Positions 16,955 through 28,273 of a stretch of DNA of 56,963 nucleotides are shown here, piece by piece (positions within the stretch are counted from its first letter, which is position 1; each line of letters starts with the position of its first letter). A program made the translations under genes and the position numbers. The notes below the pieces were generated by a model. It did not search any database and had not been told where the DNA came from. It saw only the letters and a program-made list of their open reading frames with translations. This stretch comes from Bacteroidia bacterium (GTDB taxonomy: Bacteria > Bacteroidota > Bacteroidia > Bacteroidales > Bacteroidaceae): contig RZZX01000006.1 in the NCBI GenBank assembly GCA_009929715.1, forward strand, positions 1 through 56,963, read 5' to 3'.

Positions 16955-18478
16955 TTATTCCCACTCAATCGTTGCCGGTGGTTTAGAGCTGATATCGTAT
17001 GTCACACGATTCACTCCTTTTACCTTATTAATGATATCATTAGAAACCTTGGCCATAAAATCATATGGCAATCTGGCCCAATCGGCTGTCATCGCATCCG
17101 TAGAGGTCACCGCACGCAAAGCGACTGCACGCTCATACGTCCGCTCATCGCCCATCACGCCAACAGATTGTACTGGCAATAAGATAACTCCAGCCTGCCA
17201 AACCTGATCATACAATCCCCAGTCACGCAAACCTTGAATGAATATATCATCGGCTTCTTGCAAGATAGCTACTTTCTCAGGCGTAATGTCACCAAGTATG
17301 CGCACTGCCAAACCAGGACCAGGGAACGGATGACGCGTGATTAGATGCTCTGGCATTCCTAATTCACGACCAACCCGACGCACTTCATCTTTAAAAAGTA
17401 AACGCAACGGTTCACATAGTTTCAAATGCATTTTCTCGGGTAGCCCACCAACATTATGATGGCTCTTAATCACCGTACCAGTAATAGACAATGATTCAAT
17501 ACAGTCCGGATAGATGGTTCCTTGTGCCAACCACTTAACATCTTCAATCTTATGCGCTTCAACATCGAACACATCGATAAAGCCTTTACCTATAATCTTA
17601 CGTTTCTGCTCAGGCTCAGTCACATCCGCTAACTCAGAGAAGAATTTCTCACTAGCATCGACGCCAACCACATTCAAACCAAGACACGCATAATCATTGA
17701 GCACATTCTTATACTCATTTTTACGAAGCATCCCGTGATCCACAAAGATACAAGTCAAATTCTGACCAATCGCTTTATGCAACAAAACAGCGGCCACTGA
17801 CGAATCGACTCCCCCACTTAAACCAAGCACCACTTTATCATTGCCAAGCGTCTCTCTAAGCTCTGTAATGGTACTCTCGATAAAAGAAGCAGGAGACCAA
17901 TCTTGCTTACAACCACACACTTCAACCGTGAAGTTTCTCAACATCTGCGTGCCATCTTCACTGTGGAAAACCTCTGGATGAAACTGCACACCCCACACCG
18001 ACTCTCCTTCTATCTGATAAGCAGCAATCTCCACTTTGTCTGTCGAAGCAATCGTTTTAAAGTTGTCCGGAATAGCCGTAATGGTATCGCCATGACTCAT
18101 CCACACTTGCGTCTTTTCACGCACCCCTTTAAAAAGAATATTATCCTGATCGAAAGAGTCTAAGTGTGCCCGTCCATACTCGCGCGTACCGGCCGGTTCC
18201 ACCTTACCACCATTGGTATACGACAGGAACTGAGCACCATAACAGATACCCAGAATAGGATATTTTCCGCGAATCTCGCTCAAATCGACTTTAAAAGCAT
18301 TGGCATCGTATACAGAGAATGGACTTCCGGAGAGAATAACTCCTTTGATCGTTTCATCATCTTTCGGAAATTTATTGTAAGGTAGAATCTCACAATAAAT
18401 ATCCAATTCACGTACTCTGCGACCAATCAATTGTGTGGTCTGCGAGCCAAAATCAAGGATAACTATTTTTTCTTGCAT
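16955..18478 (-). CDS. guaA: GMP synthase (glutamine-hydrolysing)
   Basis: The 507-residue enzyme converts XMP to GMP. The N-terminal class I glutaminase domain has its nucleophile Cys in [10 protein letters not shown] and the His/Glu pair in [11 protein letters not shown]. The ATP pyrophosphatase domain has [18 protein letters not shown]. The C-terminal dimerisation domain has [16 protein letters not shown] and ends with PPATIEWE. It is complete and of normal length. It is divergent from gapA and has its own terminator. Confidence 0.97.
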   Translation of the reverse strand: MQEKIVILDFGSQTTQLIGRRVRELDIYCEILPYNKFPKDDETIKGVILSGSPFSVYDANAFKVDLSEIRGKYPILGICYGAQFLSYTNGGKVEPAGTREYGRAHLDSFDQDNILFKGVREKTQVWMSHGDTITAIPDNFKTIASTDKVEIAAYQIEGESVWGVQFHPEVFHSEDGTQMLRNFTVEVCGCKQDWSPASFIESTITELRETLGNDKVVLGLSGGVDSSVAAVLLHKAIGQNLTCIFVDHGMLRKNEYKNVLNDYACLGLNVVGVDASEKFFSELADVTEPEQKRKIIGKGFIDVFDVEAHKIEDVKWLAQGTIYPDCIESLSITGTVIKSHHNVGGLPEKMHLKLCEPLRLLFKDEVRRVGRELGMPEHLITRHPFPGPGLAVRILGDITPEKVAILQEADDIFIQGLRDWGLYDQVWQAGVILLPVQSVGVMGDERTYERAVALRAVTSTDAMTADWARLPYDFMAKVSNDIINKVKGVNRVTYDISSKPPATIEWE

Positions 18479-19789
<1,311 letters not shown>

Positions 19790-20094
19790 TTAGAGAAATC
19801 TAATTCAACTGATATAGGGCTACTTCAGCAATGCTGAAGTAGCCTTTTTTATCCCATCTTCTCCCAACTCACCAAACAGAAAATCTCTTATCGAACTCAA
19901 ACCACAAGTCGCAAAGCAGCTCTTAACCTCACGTGCTCTGATCCTCCAACTAGCCTATAGAAAAACGAAAGAAACAGAAATGGGAAACGTCCTCTTATAT
20001 ATTGTTAAAAAGAGAGAGCTTCTCGAACGATTAATGGACTATTTTAGTAGCTTTGTATTTAGTTGTATCCTAACTCTATATAAAACGTTTATCT
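19790..20094. other. gapA-M3 peptidase intergenic region
   Basis: It holds the gapA terminator and a -7 element TAGCTTTG (20048-20055) for the peptidase operon. I see nothing else in it. Confidence 0.6.
19818..19850 (+). terminator. rho-independent terminator after gapA
   Basis: A perfect 12-bp stem (19818-19829 with 19833-19844) with a 3-nt loop is followed by T6. Confidence 0.9.
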
Positions 20095-22200
20095 ATGATA
20101 AGAAAAACTCTCATTATCTTGACTATATTTTGTTCGATGAATATGTTAAATGCACAAAATCCTTTTTTAGAGAATTACCAAACGCCGCATGGCACTGTCC
20201 CGTTCAACCGGATTAAAACGGCTCACTATAAACCTGCCATACTGGAAGGTATCAGCCAACAGAATAAGCAGATTGAGGCTATCATCAACAATCCCAATCG
20301 ACCAACATTCGAAAATACCATTGAAGCGTATGAACGTTCCGGTGAGCTTTTAGATCGGGTTTCCATCGTTTTCGACAACCTCTTAAGTGCTGAAACGAAT
20401 GACGATCTACAGAAATTGGCGCAAGAGATTATGCCCATGCTGAGTGAACATAGTAACAACTTAACACTCAACGAGAAACTGTTTGCACGTGTCAAAGCTG
20501 TCTACGTACAAAAAGAGGGATTAAACCTGAACACTGAGCAGAAAAAACTGCTAGAAGATATCTATGATGGATTTGTTAGCCACGGGGCTAACCTCGAAGG
20601 AGAGGCCAAAGAGGCGTATCGTAAACTCTCTCAAACGCTTAGTAAATTGACACTCGACTACGAAGAGAACAACCTGAAAGAGGTGAATACGTACCAACTG
20701 TTGCTGACATCAAAGGCCGATTTGAAAGGACTGCCCGAAACAGCCATCGAAGCTGCGCAAGAAACAGCCAAAAGTAAAGGAGCCGAAGGGTGGATGTTTA
20801 CTCTCGATGCCCCAAGTTATATTCCTTTTATTACTTATGCCGATAACAGAGCGCTTCGCGAAAAACTCTACTTGGCGTATAGCAGTAAGTGTAGCCACAA
20901 CAACGGCTGTAATAACTTGGACTTGGTGAAACAGATTGTAAATACGAAAATGGAAATTGCACAGTTGTTGGGTTATAAAGATTACGCAAGTTATGCGCTT
21001 CGTAACCGAATGGCTCAAACAAGTGAGGCGGTTTACAAACTTTTAAACCAACTCATCGAGGCGTATAAGCCAACGGCTCAGAGGGAGTATGAAGAGGTAC
21101 AGGCTTTGGCACGCCAGGAGCAGGGGGCCAACTTTAGGCTGATGCCTTGGGACTGGAGTTATTATTCCAACAAGCTGAAAGATCAAAAATACAATATCAA
21201 CACGGAGCTTCTTCGCCCATACTTTGAATTGAGTCAGGTGAAAAAAGGGGTTTTCGGATTGGCTGAGAAACTCTATGGCATCACGTTTAAAAAGAACAGT
21301 GACATACCTGTTTATCATCCAGAGGTGGATGCGTATGAGGTTTTTGACAAAGATGGAACGTTCTTAGCGGTTCTTTATACGGATTTCCACCCACGGGCTG
21401 GGAAACGCTCAGGGGCTTGGATGACTTGTTACAAGGAGCAATGGGTAGAGAAAGAGAATGGGACTAAAGATATTAACAGCCGCCCGCATGTCTCTATCGT
21501 GATGAATTTTACTAAACCTACGGAGAATAAACCGGCGTTGTTGACGTTTGATGAGGTAGAGACTTTCTTGCATGAATTCGGACATAGCTTGCATGGCATG
21601 TTTGCCAACTCTACTTACAGAAGTTTGAGTGGAACGAATGTTTACCGAGATTTCGTTGAACTTCCTTCGCAAATAATGGAGAACTTCGCCATCGAGAAGG
21701 AGTTCTTAAATACTTTTGCTAAGCATTATCAGACGGGCGAAAACTTGCCCGACGAATGGATTGAACGCATCGTTAATGCAGCTAATTTCAACGTGGCTTA
21801 CGCTTGCTTACGCCAAGTGAGTCTTGGCTTGCTGGATATGGCTTGGTACACACGTACTTCCTCTTTCGACGGGGATGTACAGGCGTATGAAAAGGCAGCT
21901 TGGAAAAGTGCTCAGATCCTACCTGTCGTAGATGGGACGTCTATGAGTACACAGTTTTCACACATCTTTGCCGGAGGGTATGCCGCTGGTTATTATAGCT
22001 ACAAATGGGCGGAGGTGTTGGATGCTGATGCCTTTGCGCTGTTCAAAGAGAAGGGACTGTTTAATGCGGAGGTAGCTGGGGCGTTCCGTCGTGAGATTCT
22101 CTCGAAAGGGGGGACAGAGCATCCCATGGTGCTGTATAAACGGTTCCGAGGGGAGGAACCTAGTATTCGGGCTTTATTAAAAAGAAACGGTATCAACTGA
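20095..22200 (+). CDS. dcp: M3 family metallopeptidase (peptidyl-dipeptidase Dcp-like)
   Basis: The 701-residue zinc peptidase has an N-terminal signal peptide (IRKTLIILTIFCSMNMLNAQ, cleavage after NAQ), so it is periplasmic or exported. The M3 active site is FLHEFGHSLHGMF (His493, Glu494, His497). The remaining Glu ligand is in VELPSQIMENFA about 25 residues later. The C-terminal GTSMSTQFSHIFAGGYAAGY is typical of Dcp/oligopeptidase A. Dcp removes C-terminal dipeptides. The stop codon overlaps the start of the next gene by one base. Confidence 0.93.
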   Translation: MIRKTLIILTIFCSMNMLNAQNPFLENYQTPHGTVPFNRIKTAHYKPAILEGISQQNKQIEAIINNPNRPTFENTIEAYERSGELLDRVSIVFDNLLSAETNDDLQKLAQEIMPMLSEHSNNLTLNEKLFARVKAVYVQKEGLNLNTEQKKLLEDIYDGFVSHGANLEGEAKEAYRKLSQTLSKLTLDYEENNLKEVNTYQLLLTSKADLKGLPETAIEAAQETAKSKGAEGWMFTLDAPSYIPFITYADNRALREKLYLAYSSKCSHNNGCNNLDLVKQIVNTKMEIAQLLGYKDYASYALRNRMAQTSEAVYKLLNQLIEAYKPTAQREYEEVQALARQEQGANFRLMPWDWSYYSNKLKDQKYNINTELLRPYFELSQVKKGVFGLAEKLYGITFKKNSDIPVYHPEVDAYEVFDKDGTFLAVLYTDFHPRAGKRSGAWMTCYKEQWVEKENGTKDINSRPHVSIVMNFTKPTENKPALLTFDEVETFLHEFGHSLHGMFANSTYRSLSGTNVYRDFVELPSQIMENFAIEKEFLNTFAKHYQTGENLPDEWIERIVNAANFNVAYACLRQVSLGLLDMAWYTRTSSFDGDVQAYEKAAWKSAQILPVVDGTSMSTQFSHIFAGGYAAGYYSYKWAEVLDADAFALFKEKGLFNAEVAGAFRREILSKGGTEHPMVLYKRFRGEEPSIRALLKRNGIN

Positions 22201-22718
22201 TGAAAAAGATCACAAAATGGGTGCCAATGATAGGCTGCTTCATCCTAGCATTGTGCGCATGGAGCTGCAATGAATCGGATGACGTGGAAACAATCTTTAT
22301 TGGAAAGACTTGGAGGCTGACTTATCTGACACGGGTAAATGGCAACTTCTGGTATAAGTTTCCGGAAGTGGATGCTAAAAATTATGAGCAGTATGACCCG
22401 GTGCATGGTATCCGGGCTTTCTATATCACCTTCACCGGAAAACCGACTGATGAACTGATCCAGGGTACTTGGACGACCACTGGATCGGTGAACGGAACGG
22501 GTAGCTGGCATGCCAATGGCTCGAATCAAAACTTTGGCGCTTCTATTCAGAATAGTGCTATTGTGGATCCGACCATCGATAAATTGGCGCATCGCATCAT
22601 CGAGGGGTTGAGCCGAGCAACGTCCTACGGCGGAAATTCACAAAATCTATATTTATATTATCAATCTAAAGAAAACGACGAATCACTTTGTTTAGTGTTT
22701 ACGCCTGTAAAAAAATAA
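22200..22718 (+). CDS. small lipoprotein (DUF4847-like), function unknown
   Basis: The 172 residues start with a lipoprotein signal (hydrophobic stretch ending CAWSCNESDD, Cys23). The mature part reads like a small lipocalin-type beta barrel (IFIGKTWRLTYLT near the start; alternating Gly/aromatic strands). I think it belongs to DUF4847, but from memory only. Its ATG shares one base with the TGA of the M3 peptidase gene, so translation is probably coupled. dcd-type deaminase follows 7 bp later. Confidence 0.75.
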   Translation: MKKITKWVPMIGCFILALCAWSCNESDDVETIFIGKTWRLTYLTRVNGNFWYKFPEVDAKNYEQYDPVHGIRAFYITFTGKPTDELIQGTWTTTGSVNGTGSWHANGSNQNFGASIQNSAIVDPTIDKLAHRIIEGLSRATSYGGNSQNLYLYYQSKENDESLCLVFTPVKK

Positions 22719-22725
22719 ATCGTAC

Positions 22726-23160
22726 ATGAATACAGAGATCAAGCAGTTGGAGCTGGATAAACGGTACATCCGCATGGCTATCATCTGGGCAGAAAACTCT
22801 TATTGTCAACGCCGTAAGGTGGGAGCACTGATCGTTAAAGATAAAATGATTATCTCCGATGGGTATAATGGTACACCGTCGGGCTTTGAAAATGTGTGTG
22901 AGGATGAGCATCAGCTAACTAAACCTTATGTGCTGCATGCAGAGGCTAATGCGATTACCAAAATAGCTCGGACTAATAATAGCAGTGAGGGGGCAACGAT
23001 GTATGTCACGGCTTCGCCATGCATAGAGTGTGCTAAATTAATCATTCAGGCTGGCATTAAACGGGTGGTTTATTCTGAACATTACCGCTTGGAAGATGGG
23101 ATAGATCTTCTTCAACGTGCTGGTATTGAGGTGGTTTTCATCGACCCGCAAGAGAAATAA
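22726..23160 (+). CDS. dCMP/cytidine-deaminase family protein (dCMP deaminase)
   Basis: The 144-residue protein has the zinc deaminase motif His71-Ala-Glu73 and PCIEC (Cys99, Cys102). The N-terminal GYNGTPSGFENVCEDE is typical of dCMP deaminases, which make dUMP for thymidylate synthesis. It sits in the M3 peptidase, lipoprotein, deaminase, S41 protease run with gaps of 7 and 38 bp. Confidence 0.92.
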   Translation: MNTEIKQLELDKRYIRMAIIWAENSYCQRRKVGALIVKDKMIISDGYNGTPSGFENVCEDEHQLTKPYVLHAEANAITKIARTNNSSEGATMYVTASPCIECAKLIIQAGIKRVVYSEHYRLEDGIDLLQRAGIEVVFIDPQEK

Positions 23161-23198
23161 GTAAGTTTTATCATCAAGAATATATAATTAGGAAAGAT

Positions 23199-24905
23199 AT
23201 GAGTATCAAACGTTCCTCTCGCTTTACACCTATTATTATTGCTATCAGCATAGTCGTAGGCATTCTTATCGGCACTTTTTATGCCAAACATTTTGCCGGC
23301 AATCGCTTAGGAATAATCAATGGTTCTTCTAATAAATTAAATGCGTTGTTGCGTGTGATCGATGATCAGTATGTGGATACGGTCAACATGATGGAGTTGG
23401 TAGAGAAGGCTATGCCGCAAATTTTAGCGGAACTGGACCCGCACTCGACTTACATACCTGCCAAAAATCTGGAAGAGGTGAACTCTGAGTTGGAAGGTAG
23501 TTTTAGCGGAATCGGTATTCAGTTTTCAATTCAGAATGATACGATTCATATCAATGCGGTGATTCAAGGGGGACCATCGGAGAAGGTTGGCTTAATGGCG
23601 GGCGACCGTATTGTGACGGTCAACGATACAGCGTTTGTGGGTAAGAAGGTCAACAATGAAACGGCTATGCGCACGCTGAAAGGACCTAAAGATACGCAGG
23701 TGAAATTGGGAATCAAACGGTTGGGCGAAAAAAACATACTTCACTTTACGGTAACACGTGGCAACATTCCGCAGAATACAGTGGATGCTGCTTATCTAAT
23801 TGATGACAAGTATGGGTATATCAAAATCAGTAAGTTTGGACGGACTTCACACCCTGAACTGCTCAATGCTTTAGCACAATTCAACCACCAAAAATGTCAG
23901 GGGTTGATTATCGATCTCCGTGGAAATACGGGAGGATACATGGAGGCGGCCATCCGCATGGTGAATGAGTTCTTGCCGGAAGGAAAGTTGATCGTTTATA
24001 TGCAGGGACGTAAATACCCTCGCTCGGAGGAGTTTGCCAACGGCACTGGCAGTTGCCAGAAAATGCCTCTGGTGGTTTTGGTCGATGAGGGATCGGCTTC
24101 GGCTAGTGAGATTTTCACCGGAGCAATTCAAGATAATGACCGTGGTACAGTGATTGGCCGACGCTCTTTCGGGAAAGGGCTAGTGCAACAACCCATTGAG
24201 TTTAGCGATGGTTCGGCCATACGGCTTACTATCGGACGCTACTACACACCGTCGGGCCGATGTATCCAGCGTCCTTACCAAAGTGGGAACGACAGCGAAT
24301 ATGAACTCGATCTTTACAAACGGTATGAGCATGGAGAGTTCTTCTCTAGAGATAGCATTAAACAAAATCAAAGTGAACGGTATAGTACCAGCCTTGGCCG
24401 AACGGTTTATGGCGGTGGCGGTATCATGCCCGATGTCTTTGTACCGCAAGATACGACGGGGGTTAGCTCTTATTTATCGGCAGTCTTGAGTAGAGGGCTT
24501 ACCATCCAATTCACATTCCAATATACAGACAACAACCGCTCTAAATTGACTCAATATCAAACGATTGAGGAGTTGGCTCAATACTTACGCCGACAAGGTT
24601 TAGTAGAGCAGTTTGTACGGTATGCCGATAGCAAAGGGGTGAAAAGAAGAAACATCCTGATTCAGAAATCACACAAGCTACTCGAACGAAATATTTGCGG
24701 CAATGTGATCTATAATATTCTTGGCATGGAGGCGTATATCAAATACTTCAATGCCTCTGATGATACGGTATTAAAAGGTATTGAAATTCTCAATGCCGGC
24801 AAGGCGTTTCCTTCTGCACCGGCAGTGAAAGATCAAAAAGAGAAAAAGGAGAAGAAAGACTCTAAACAAAACTCTAAGAATGGAACAAAAAAAAGAGCTG
24901 CGTAA
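23199..24905 (+). CDS. S41 family C-terminal processing peptidase
   Basis: The 568-residue protein has an N-terminal membrane anchor (about 11-28), a PDZ domain (about 95-180, with GIGIQFS and GGPSEKVGLMAGDRI) and an S41 protease domain. The Ser/Lys dyad is in EGSASASEIF (Ser301) and RSFGKGLVQ (Lys326), 25 residues apart as in CtpA. A Lys/Glu-rich tail ends the chain. It acts in the periplasm on C termini of envelope proteins. The last 26 nt overlap the start of the cyclo-ligase gene. Confidence 0.95.
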   Translation: MSIKRSSRFTPIIIAISIVVGILIGTFYAKHFAGNRLGIINGSSNKLNALLRVIDDQYVDTVNMMELVEKAMPQILAELDPHSTYIPAKNLEEVNSELEGSFSGIGIQFSIQNDTIHINAVIQGGPSEKVGLMAGDRIVTVNDTAFVGKKVNNETAMRTLKGPKDTQVKLGIKRLGEKNILHFTVTRGNIPQNTVDAAYLIDDKYGYIKISKFGRTSHPELLNALAQFNHQKCQGLIIDLRGNTGGYMEAAIRMVNEFLPEGKLIVYMQGRKYPRSEEFANGTGSCQKMPLVVLVDEGSASASEIFTGAIQDNDRGTVIGRRSFGKGLVQQPIEFSDGSAIRLTIGRYYTPSGRCIQRPYQSGNDSEYELDLYKRYEHGEFFSRDSIKQNQSERYSTSLGRTVYGGGGIMPDVFVPQDTTGVSSYLSAVLSRGLTIQFTFQYTDNNRSKLTQYQTIEELAQYLRRQGLVEQFVRYADSKGVKRRNILIQKSHKLLERNICGNVIYNILGMEAYIKYFNASDDTVLKGIEILNAGKAFPSAPAVKDQKEKKEKKDSKQNSKNGTKKRAA

Positions 24906-25428
24906 ACGGCTTGCTGAAGAGAAGAAGCGCCACAAGGCGGATGAACTGAGGCAGTTATCGGATGTCATCTTTGGTTTTTTGGAAAATCTACCGGTTTTCC
25001 AAAAAGCAAAGGTGGTTCTTCTTTATCACTCTCTACCCGATGAGGTCCAAACGCATCTGTTTATAGAGAAGTGGTATAAAGAGAAAGAGATTATTCTGCC
25101 AGTGGTGCAGGGGGATGAATTGGAACTTCGAGCTTATACTTCGCCACAAGAGACCGCTGTGGGGGCTTTTGGCATTGTGGAACCGCAAGGGAAAAGGGTC
25201 GTGGAGTATGATCAGATTGATTTAGCCATCATCCCTGGCGTTGGGTTCGATGCCAATAGGCACCGCTTAGGACGCGGAAAGGGGTATTACGATAAATTGT
25301 TGCCTCGCATCGCTGCACCTAAAATAGGTGTCTGCTTCCCGTTCCAAGTGGTAGAACTGGTCCCAACGGATCGGTATGATGTGAGCATGGATTGGGTCAT
25401 GTCCGATAAAGGGGTGATAACAACTTAA
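24880..25428 (+). CDS. 5-formyltetrahydrofolate cyclo-ligase
   Basis: The 182-residue enzyme converts 5-formyl-THF to 5,10-methenyl-THF with ATP. Family signatures are the basic N terminus (KKELRKRLAEEKKRH), LAIIPGVGFDANRHRLGRGK and GYYDKLLPRI. The start lies inside the 3' end of the S41 gene (26-nt overlap, different frame), suggesting coupled translation. It ends 10 bp from the convergent DUF721 gene. Confidence 0.94.
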   Translation: MEQKKELRKRLAEEKKRHKADELRQLSDVIFGFLENLPVFQKAKVVLLYHSLPDEVQTHLFIEKWYKEKEIILPVVQGDELELRAYTSPQETAVGAFGIVEPQGKRVVEYDQIDLAIIPGVGFDANRHRLGRGKGYYDKLLPRIAAPKIGVCFPFQVVELVPTDRYDVSMDWVMSDKGVITT

Positions 25429-25437
25429 ATTGGGTGC

Positions 25438-25725
25438 TTATTGAAAGATGATGTTCGTAATGACAGTAGCTCCCACCTCTTGGTTTAAATGCCGAACTAA
25501 CATCTCGCGGCTCATCATCAACTCTTGACGAAGAGCGGCAGAGGTGATGTGAACATACAAGGTTTGGTTGCGAATAAATAATCCATCGGTATAAACGGCC
25601 GTAGGTCCTAACACTTTGGGCCATGCAGCCAACAGCCGTTGTTCGTTCAAAGGTGACTCCAATGATTCCTGCCGAAGGAACTGTCTGATCAACTTACCTA
25701 TCTGTTCTGCATTCTTACGCTTCAT
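25438..25725 (-). CDS. DUF721 (DciA-like) protein
   Basis: This 95-residue protein matches DUF721, with VLGPTAVYTDGLFIRNQTLY and LRQELMMSREMLVRHLN. DUF721 includes DciA, the ancestral bacterial helicase loader or operator. Its 11-nt overlap with recF fits a DNA-replication or repair link. Whether this short form loads helicase is an inference from the family. Confidence 0.85.
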   Translation of the reverse strand: MKRKNAEQIGKLIRQFLRQESLESPLNEQRLLAAWPKVLGPTAVYTDGLFIRNQTLYVHITSAALRQELMMSREMLVRHLNQEVGATVITNIIFQ

Positions 25726-26833
25726 CTTCTAATGCCTCCATCTTATTAATTCGACCTTCTACAACTTGAAACATGGTATAGTCGCCCCCTACTTTTTGCA
25801 AGATCTGATCCAGATGTTTCCGATTTGTATCGGTGATAAAGATCTGACCAAAATTGTCGCCAGCAACCAATTTAATGATTTGTTCTACACGAACCGTATC
25901 TAATTTATCAAAGATATCGTCTAAGAGTAATAACGGCACCTTGCCAGATGCCCGTTTAAGGAAGTCGAACTGAGCCAACTTTAAAGCAATTAAATAAGTT
26001 TTATTCTGTCCTTGCGATCCCTCTTTTTTAATGGGATAGTCGCCCAATAACATCGTCAAATCGTCCTTATGAATACCCTTCAAAGAGTACTTCATGATAA
26101 GATCTTTCGGTCGGCTACGCTTCAAGGTTTCTAGCAAAGAGCCGTCGGCCGCATGAGACTCATACATCAGCTTCACAGCCTCACTCCCTTGCGAAATGTA
26201 CGCATAGAAAGATTGGAAAATAGGAATAAACTCACTAATAAACTCGGCTCGCTTCCGATACACCGTTTCACCTGCCTGAGCCATCACCTCTTCCCAAACC
26301 AAAAAAAGCTCCTCTTCAACTGTCGATTCACTTTTCAACAACGAGTTGCGCTGTTCCAACGCTTTATTATAACGGATCAATGCAGCTAAATACTCTTTAT
26401 CGTATTGCGAAATAACCACATCGATAAAGCGCCGCCGTTCCTCACTCCCACCCGCAATCAAATCTGAGTCGGCCGGCGACACCATCACCAAAGGCAAAAA
26501 ACCAATGTGATCTGACAAACGCTCGTACTCCTTTTTATTACGCTTAAACTGCTTTTTAGTCCGACGTTTCATACCGCAATAAATCTCTTCGGATGCTCCA
26601 TCGGTTGCTTCATAAAACCCCTGAATCACAAAAAACTCTTGGTCGTGCCGAATGTTTTGCGAATCAATCGGATTCGCTGCACTCTTGCAAAACGACAAAA
26701 AATAAACCGCATCGAGCAAGTTGGTTTTCCCCATGCCATTACGACCAAAAAAACAGTTCATCTTCGGAGAGAAAGTCAGTTCAGACTCCTCTATATTCTT
26801 ATAATTCAGTATAGAAAGACGCTTCAGTATCAT
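25715..26833 (-). CDS. recF: DNA replication/repair protein RecF
   Basis: The 372-residue SMC-like ATPase starts MILKRLSILNYKNIEE. It has Walker A in FFGRNGMGKTNLLDAVYF (about 28-45) and Walker B in PLLLLDDIFDKLD near residue 300. The SPADSDLIAGGSEERRRFID and SQGQNKTYLIALKLAQ signature elements are also present. RecF acts with RecO/RecR at gapped DNA. It overlaps the DUF721 gene downstream. A minus-strand -7 element (TACTTTTG, 26855-26862) lies just upstream. Confidence 0.96.
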   Translation of the reverse strand: MILKRLSILNYKNIEESELTFSPKMNCFFGRNGMGKTNLLDAVYFLSFCKSAANPIDSQNIRHDQEFFVIQGFYEATDGASEEIYCGMKRRTKKQFKRNKKEYERLSDHIGFLPLVMVSPADSDLIAGGSEERRRFIDVVISQYDKEYLAALIRYNKALEQRNSLLKSESTVEEELFLVWEEVMAQAGETVYRKRAEFISEFIPIFQSFYAYISQGSEAVKLMYESHAADGSLLETLKRSRPKDLIMKYSLKGIHKDDLTMLLGDYPIKKEGSQGQNKTYLIALKLAQFDFLKRASGKVPLLLLDDIFDKLDTVRVEQIIKLVAGDNFGQIFITDTNRKHLDQILQKVGGDYTMFQVVEGRINKMEALEDEA

Positions 26834-26854
26834 AGGACTACAATTATTTAGTCA

Positions 26855-26862
26855 CAAAAGTA
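26855..26862 (-). promoter_or_regulatory. -7 element upstream of recF
   Basis: The minus strand reads TACTTTTG (TAnnTTTG), 22 bp before the recF ATG. Confidence 0.45.
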
Positions 26863-26936
26863 AGAAGTTTTTCAAGCTTTTCAGCAGTAATATAAAAAAA
26901 TATGGCGCTAAATTTCATTTGTAGATATAAAAAAAC

Positions 26937-26944
26937 TACTTTTG
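26937..26944 (+). promoter_or_regulatory. -7 element upstream of the TPR protein gene
   Basis: TACTTTTG matches TAnnTTTG 47 bp before the ATG. A TTTG at 26918-26921 is only 15 bp upstream, closer than ideal. Confidence 0.45.
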
Positions 26945-26991
26945 CGATTCAAAATATCTCATATTAGAATAATAACAAAAAACATATCACA

Positions 26992-27675
26992 ATGACAGAG
27001 CAAAGCAATCAAAAAGAGCACTTGAACGTCGAAGAAGCCTTGGGCCAATCGGAAGCGTTCTTTATTAAAAACAAGAAGGCAATCATCGGAGGAGTAATCG
27101 CCGTAATCATTTTAATTGCCGGGTTTATCTTATATAAGAATATGTATGCCGAACCTCGGGAACAAAAAGCACAAGCAGCCCTTTTCAAAGGACAAGCTTA
27201 CTTTGAAGCCGATGCCTACGAACAAGCCTTGAATGGCGACAGCATAGGCTTTGCCGGTTTTGTGAAAGTAGCCGATCAATACAGCGGAACCAAAGCAGCT
27301 AATCTAGCTAAAGCTTATATGGGTATCTGCTATGCACACTTAGGAAAGTACAATGAAGCTATCAGCGCTTTAAATGACTTTAGTGCGAACGACCAGATGA
27401 TCGCTCCTGCTATGCTTGGGGCTATCGGTAACAGCTATGCAGAACTGAATCAGTTAGACAAAGCGGCTTCTACTCTTTTAGATGCTGCTAAGAAGGCAGA
27501 CAACAACACTCTTAGTCCGATCTTCTTAATGCAAGCTGGTGACATCTTAGTTAAACAAGGTCAACTAGACGAAGCAATTGATGCCTATACACAAATCAAA
27601 GAGAAATATTTCCAATCATACCAAGCTATGGATATCGATAAATACATCGAACGAGCTAAATTGATGAAAAAATAA
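26992..27675 (+). CDS. membrane-anchored tetratricopeptide-repeat protein
   Basis: The 227 residues have a soluble N-terminal stretch, one membrane helix (about 31-51) and TPR repeats to the end (for example AYMGICYAHLGKYNEAISAL and MQAGDILVKQGQLDEAIDAY). The layout resembles YfgM-type proteins, which work with periplasmic chaperones at the Sec translocon. That assignment is inferred. It is followed by a compound hairpin and then ribH. Confidence 0.85.
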   Translation: MTEQSNQKEHLNVEEALGQSEAFFIKNKKAIIGGVIAVIILIAGFILYKNMYAEPREQKAQAALFKGQAYFEADAYEQALNGDSIGFAGFVKVADQYSGTKAANLAKAYMGICYAHLGKYNEAISALNDFSANDQMIAPAMLGAIGNSYAELNQLDKAASTLLDAAKKADNNTLSPIFLMQAGDILVKQGQLDEAIDAYTQIKEKYFQSYQAMDIDKYIERAKLMKK

Positions 27676-27701
27676 ATCTCTTAATTAATCATTTTATAGT
27701 C

Positions 27702-27764
27702 ACGGCTTACATGCCCCACGGTTTAAAAGACCCGTGTACTGCATGCAAGCCGTTTCTATTTTTA
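27702..27764 (+). terminator. compound hairpin between the TPR gene and ribH
   Basis: The outer stem pairs ACGGCTTACATG with CATGCAAGCCGT (one mismatch), and an inner CACGG/CCGTG stem lies within it. A T-rich tract follows, so it reads as a terminator. It ends only about 15-20 bp before the ribH ATG, so it could also control ribH. Confidence 0.65.
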
Positions 27765-27778
27765 AAAAAAAGAACTCT

Positions 27779-28273
27779 ATGGCAACTGCATTTCACAACT
27801 TATCAGACTATGACGCTCAGTCAGTACCAACTGCTGAACCGATGAAATTCGGCATCGTAGTATCCGAATGGAATAGTCACATTACTGGTGCGCTTCTACA
27901 AGGAGCCATCAATACGCTCAAAAAACATGGCGCTAAGGATGAAAATATTCTGGTTAAAACAGTACCCGGAAGTTTTGAACTGACTTTTGGCGCAGCACAA
28001 ATGATGGAAAATTGCGAGCTCGACGGAATTATTATTTTAGGTTGCGTCATAAAAGGAGATACACCGCATTTCGATTATGTTTGTATGGGAGTGACTCAAG
28101 GAATTACACATTTAAACGCAACTTGCGATATACCAGTTATTTACGGTTTAATTACCACCAACACGATGGAGCAAGCGGAGGACCGATGCGGTGGAAAGCT
28201 CGGCAACAAAGGGGATGAATGTGCAATTACTGCAATAAAAATGATCGATTTTATTTGGAGTTTAAAAAAATAG
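27779..28273 (+). CDS. ribH: 6,7-dimethyl-8-ribityllumazine synthase
   Basis: The 164-residue enzyme condenses the ribityl-aminouracil with a 4-carbon phosphate in riboflavin synthesis. Signatures include [56 protein letters not shown] and [20 protein letters not shown]. The ATG at 27779 (MATAFHNL-) is preferred over an upstream in-frame start at 27734, which falls inside the preceding hairpin. No other rib genes or clear FMN riboswitch are visible. Its 3' end contains the -33 box of the tRNA promoter. Confidence 0.96.
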   Translation: MATAFHNLSDYDAQSVPTAEPMKFGIVVSEWNSHITGALLQGAINTLKKHGAKDENILVKTVPGSFELTFGAAQMMENCELDGIIILGCVIKGDTPHFDYVCMGVTQGITHLNATCDIPVIYGLITTNTMEQAEDRCGGKLGNKGDECAITAIKMIDFIWSLKK

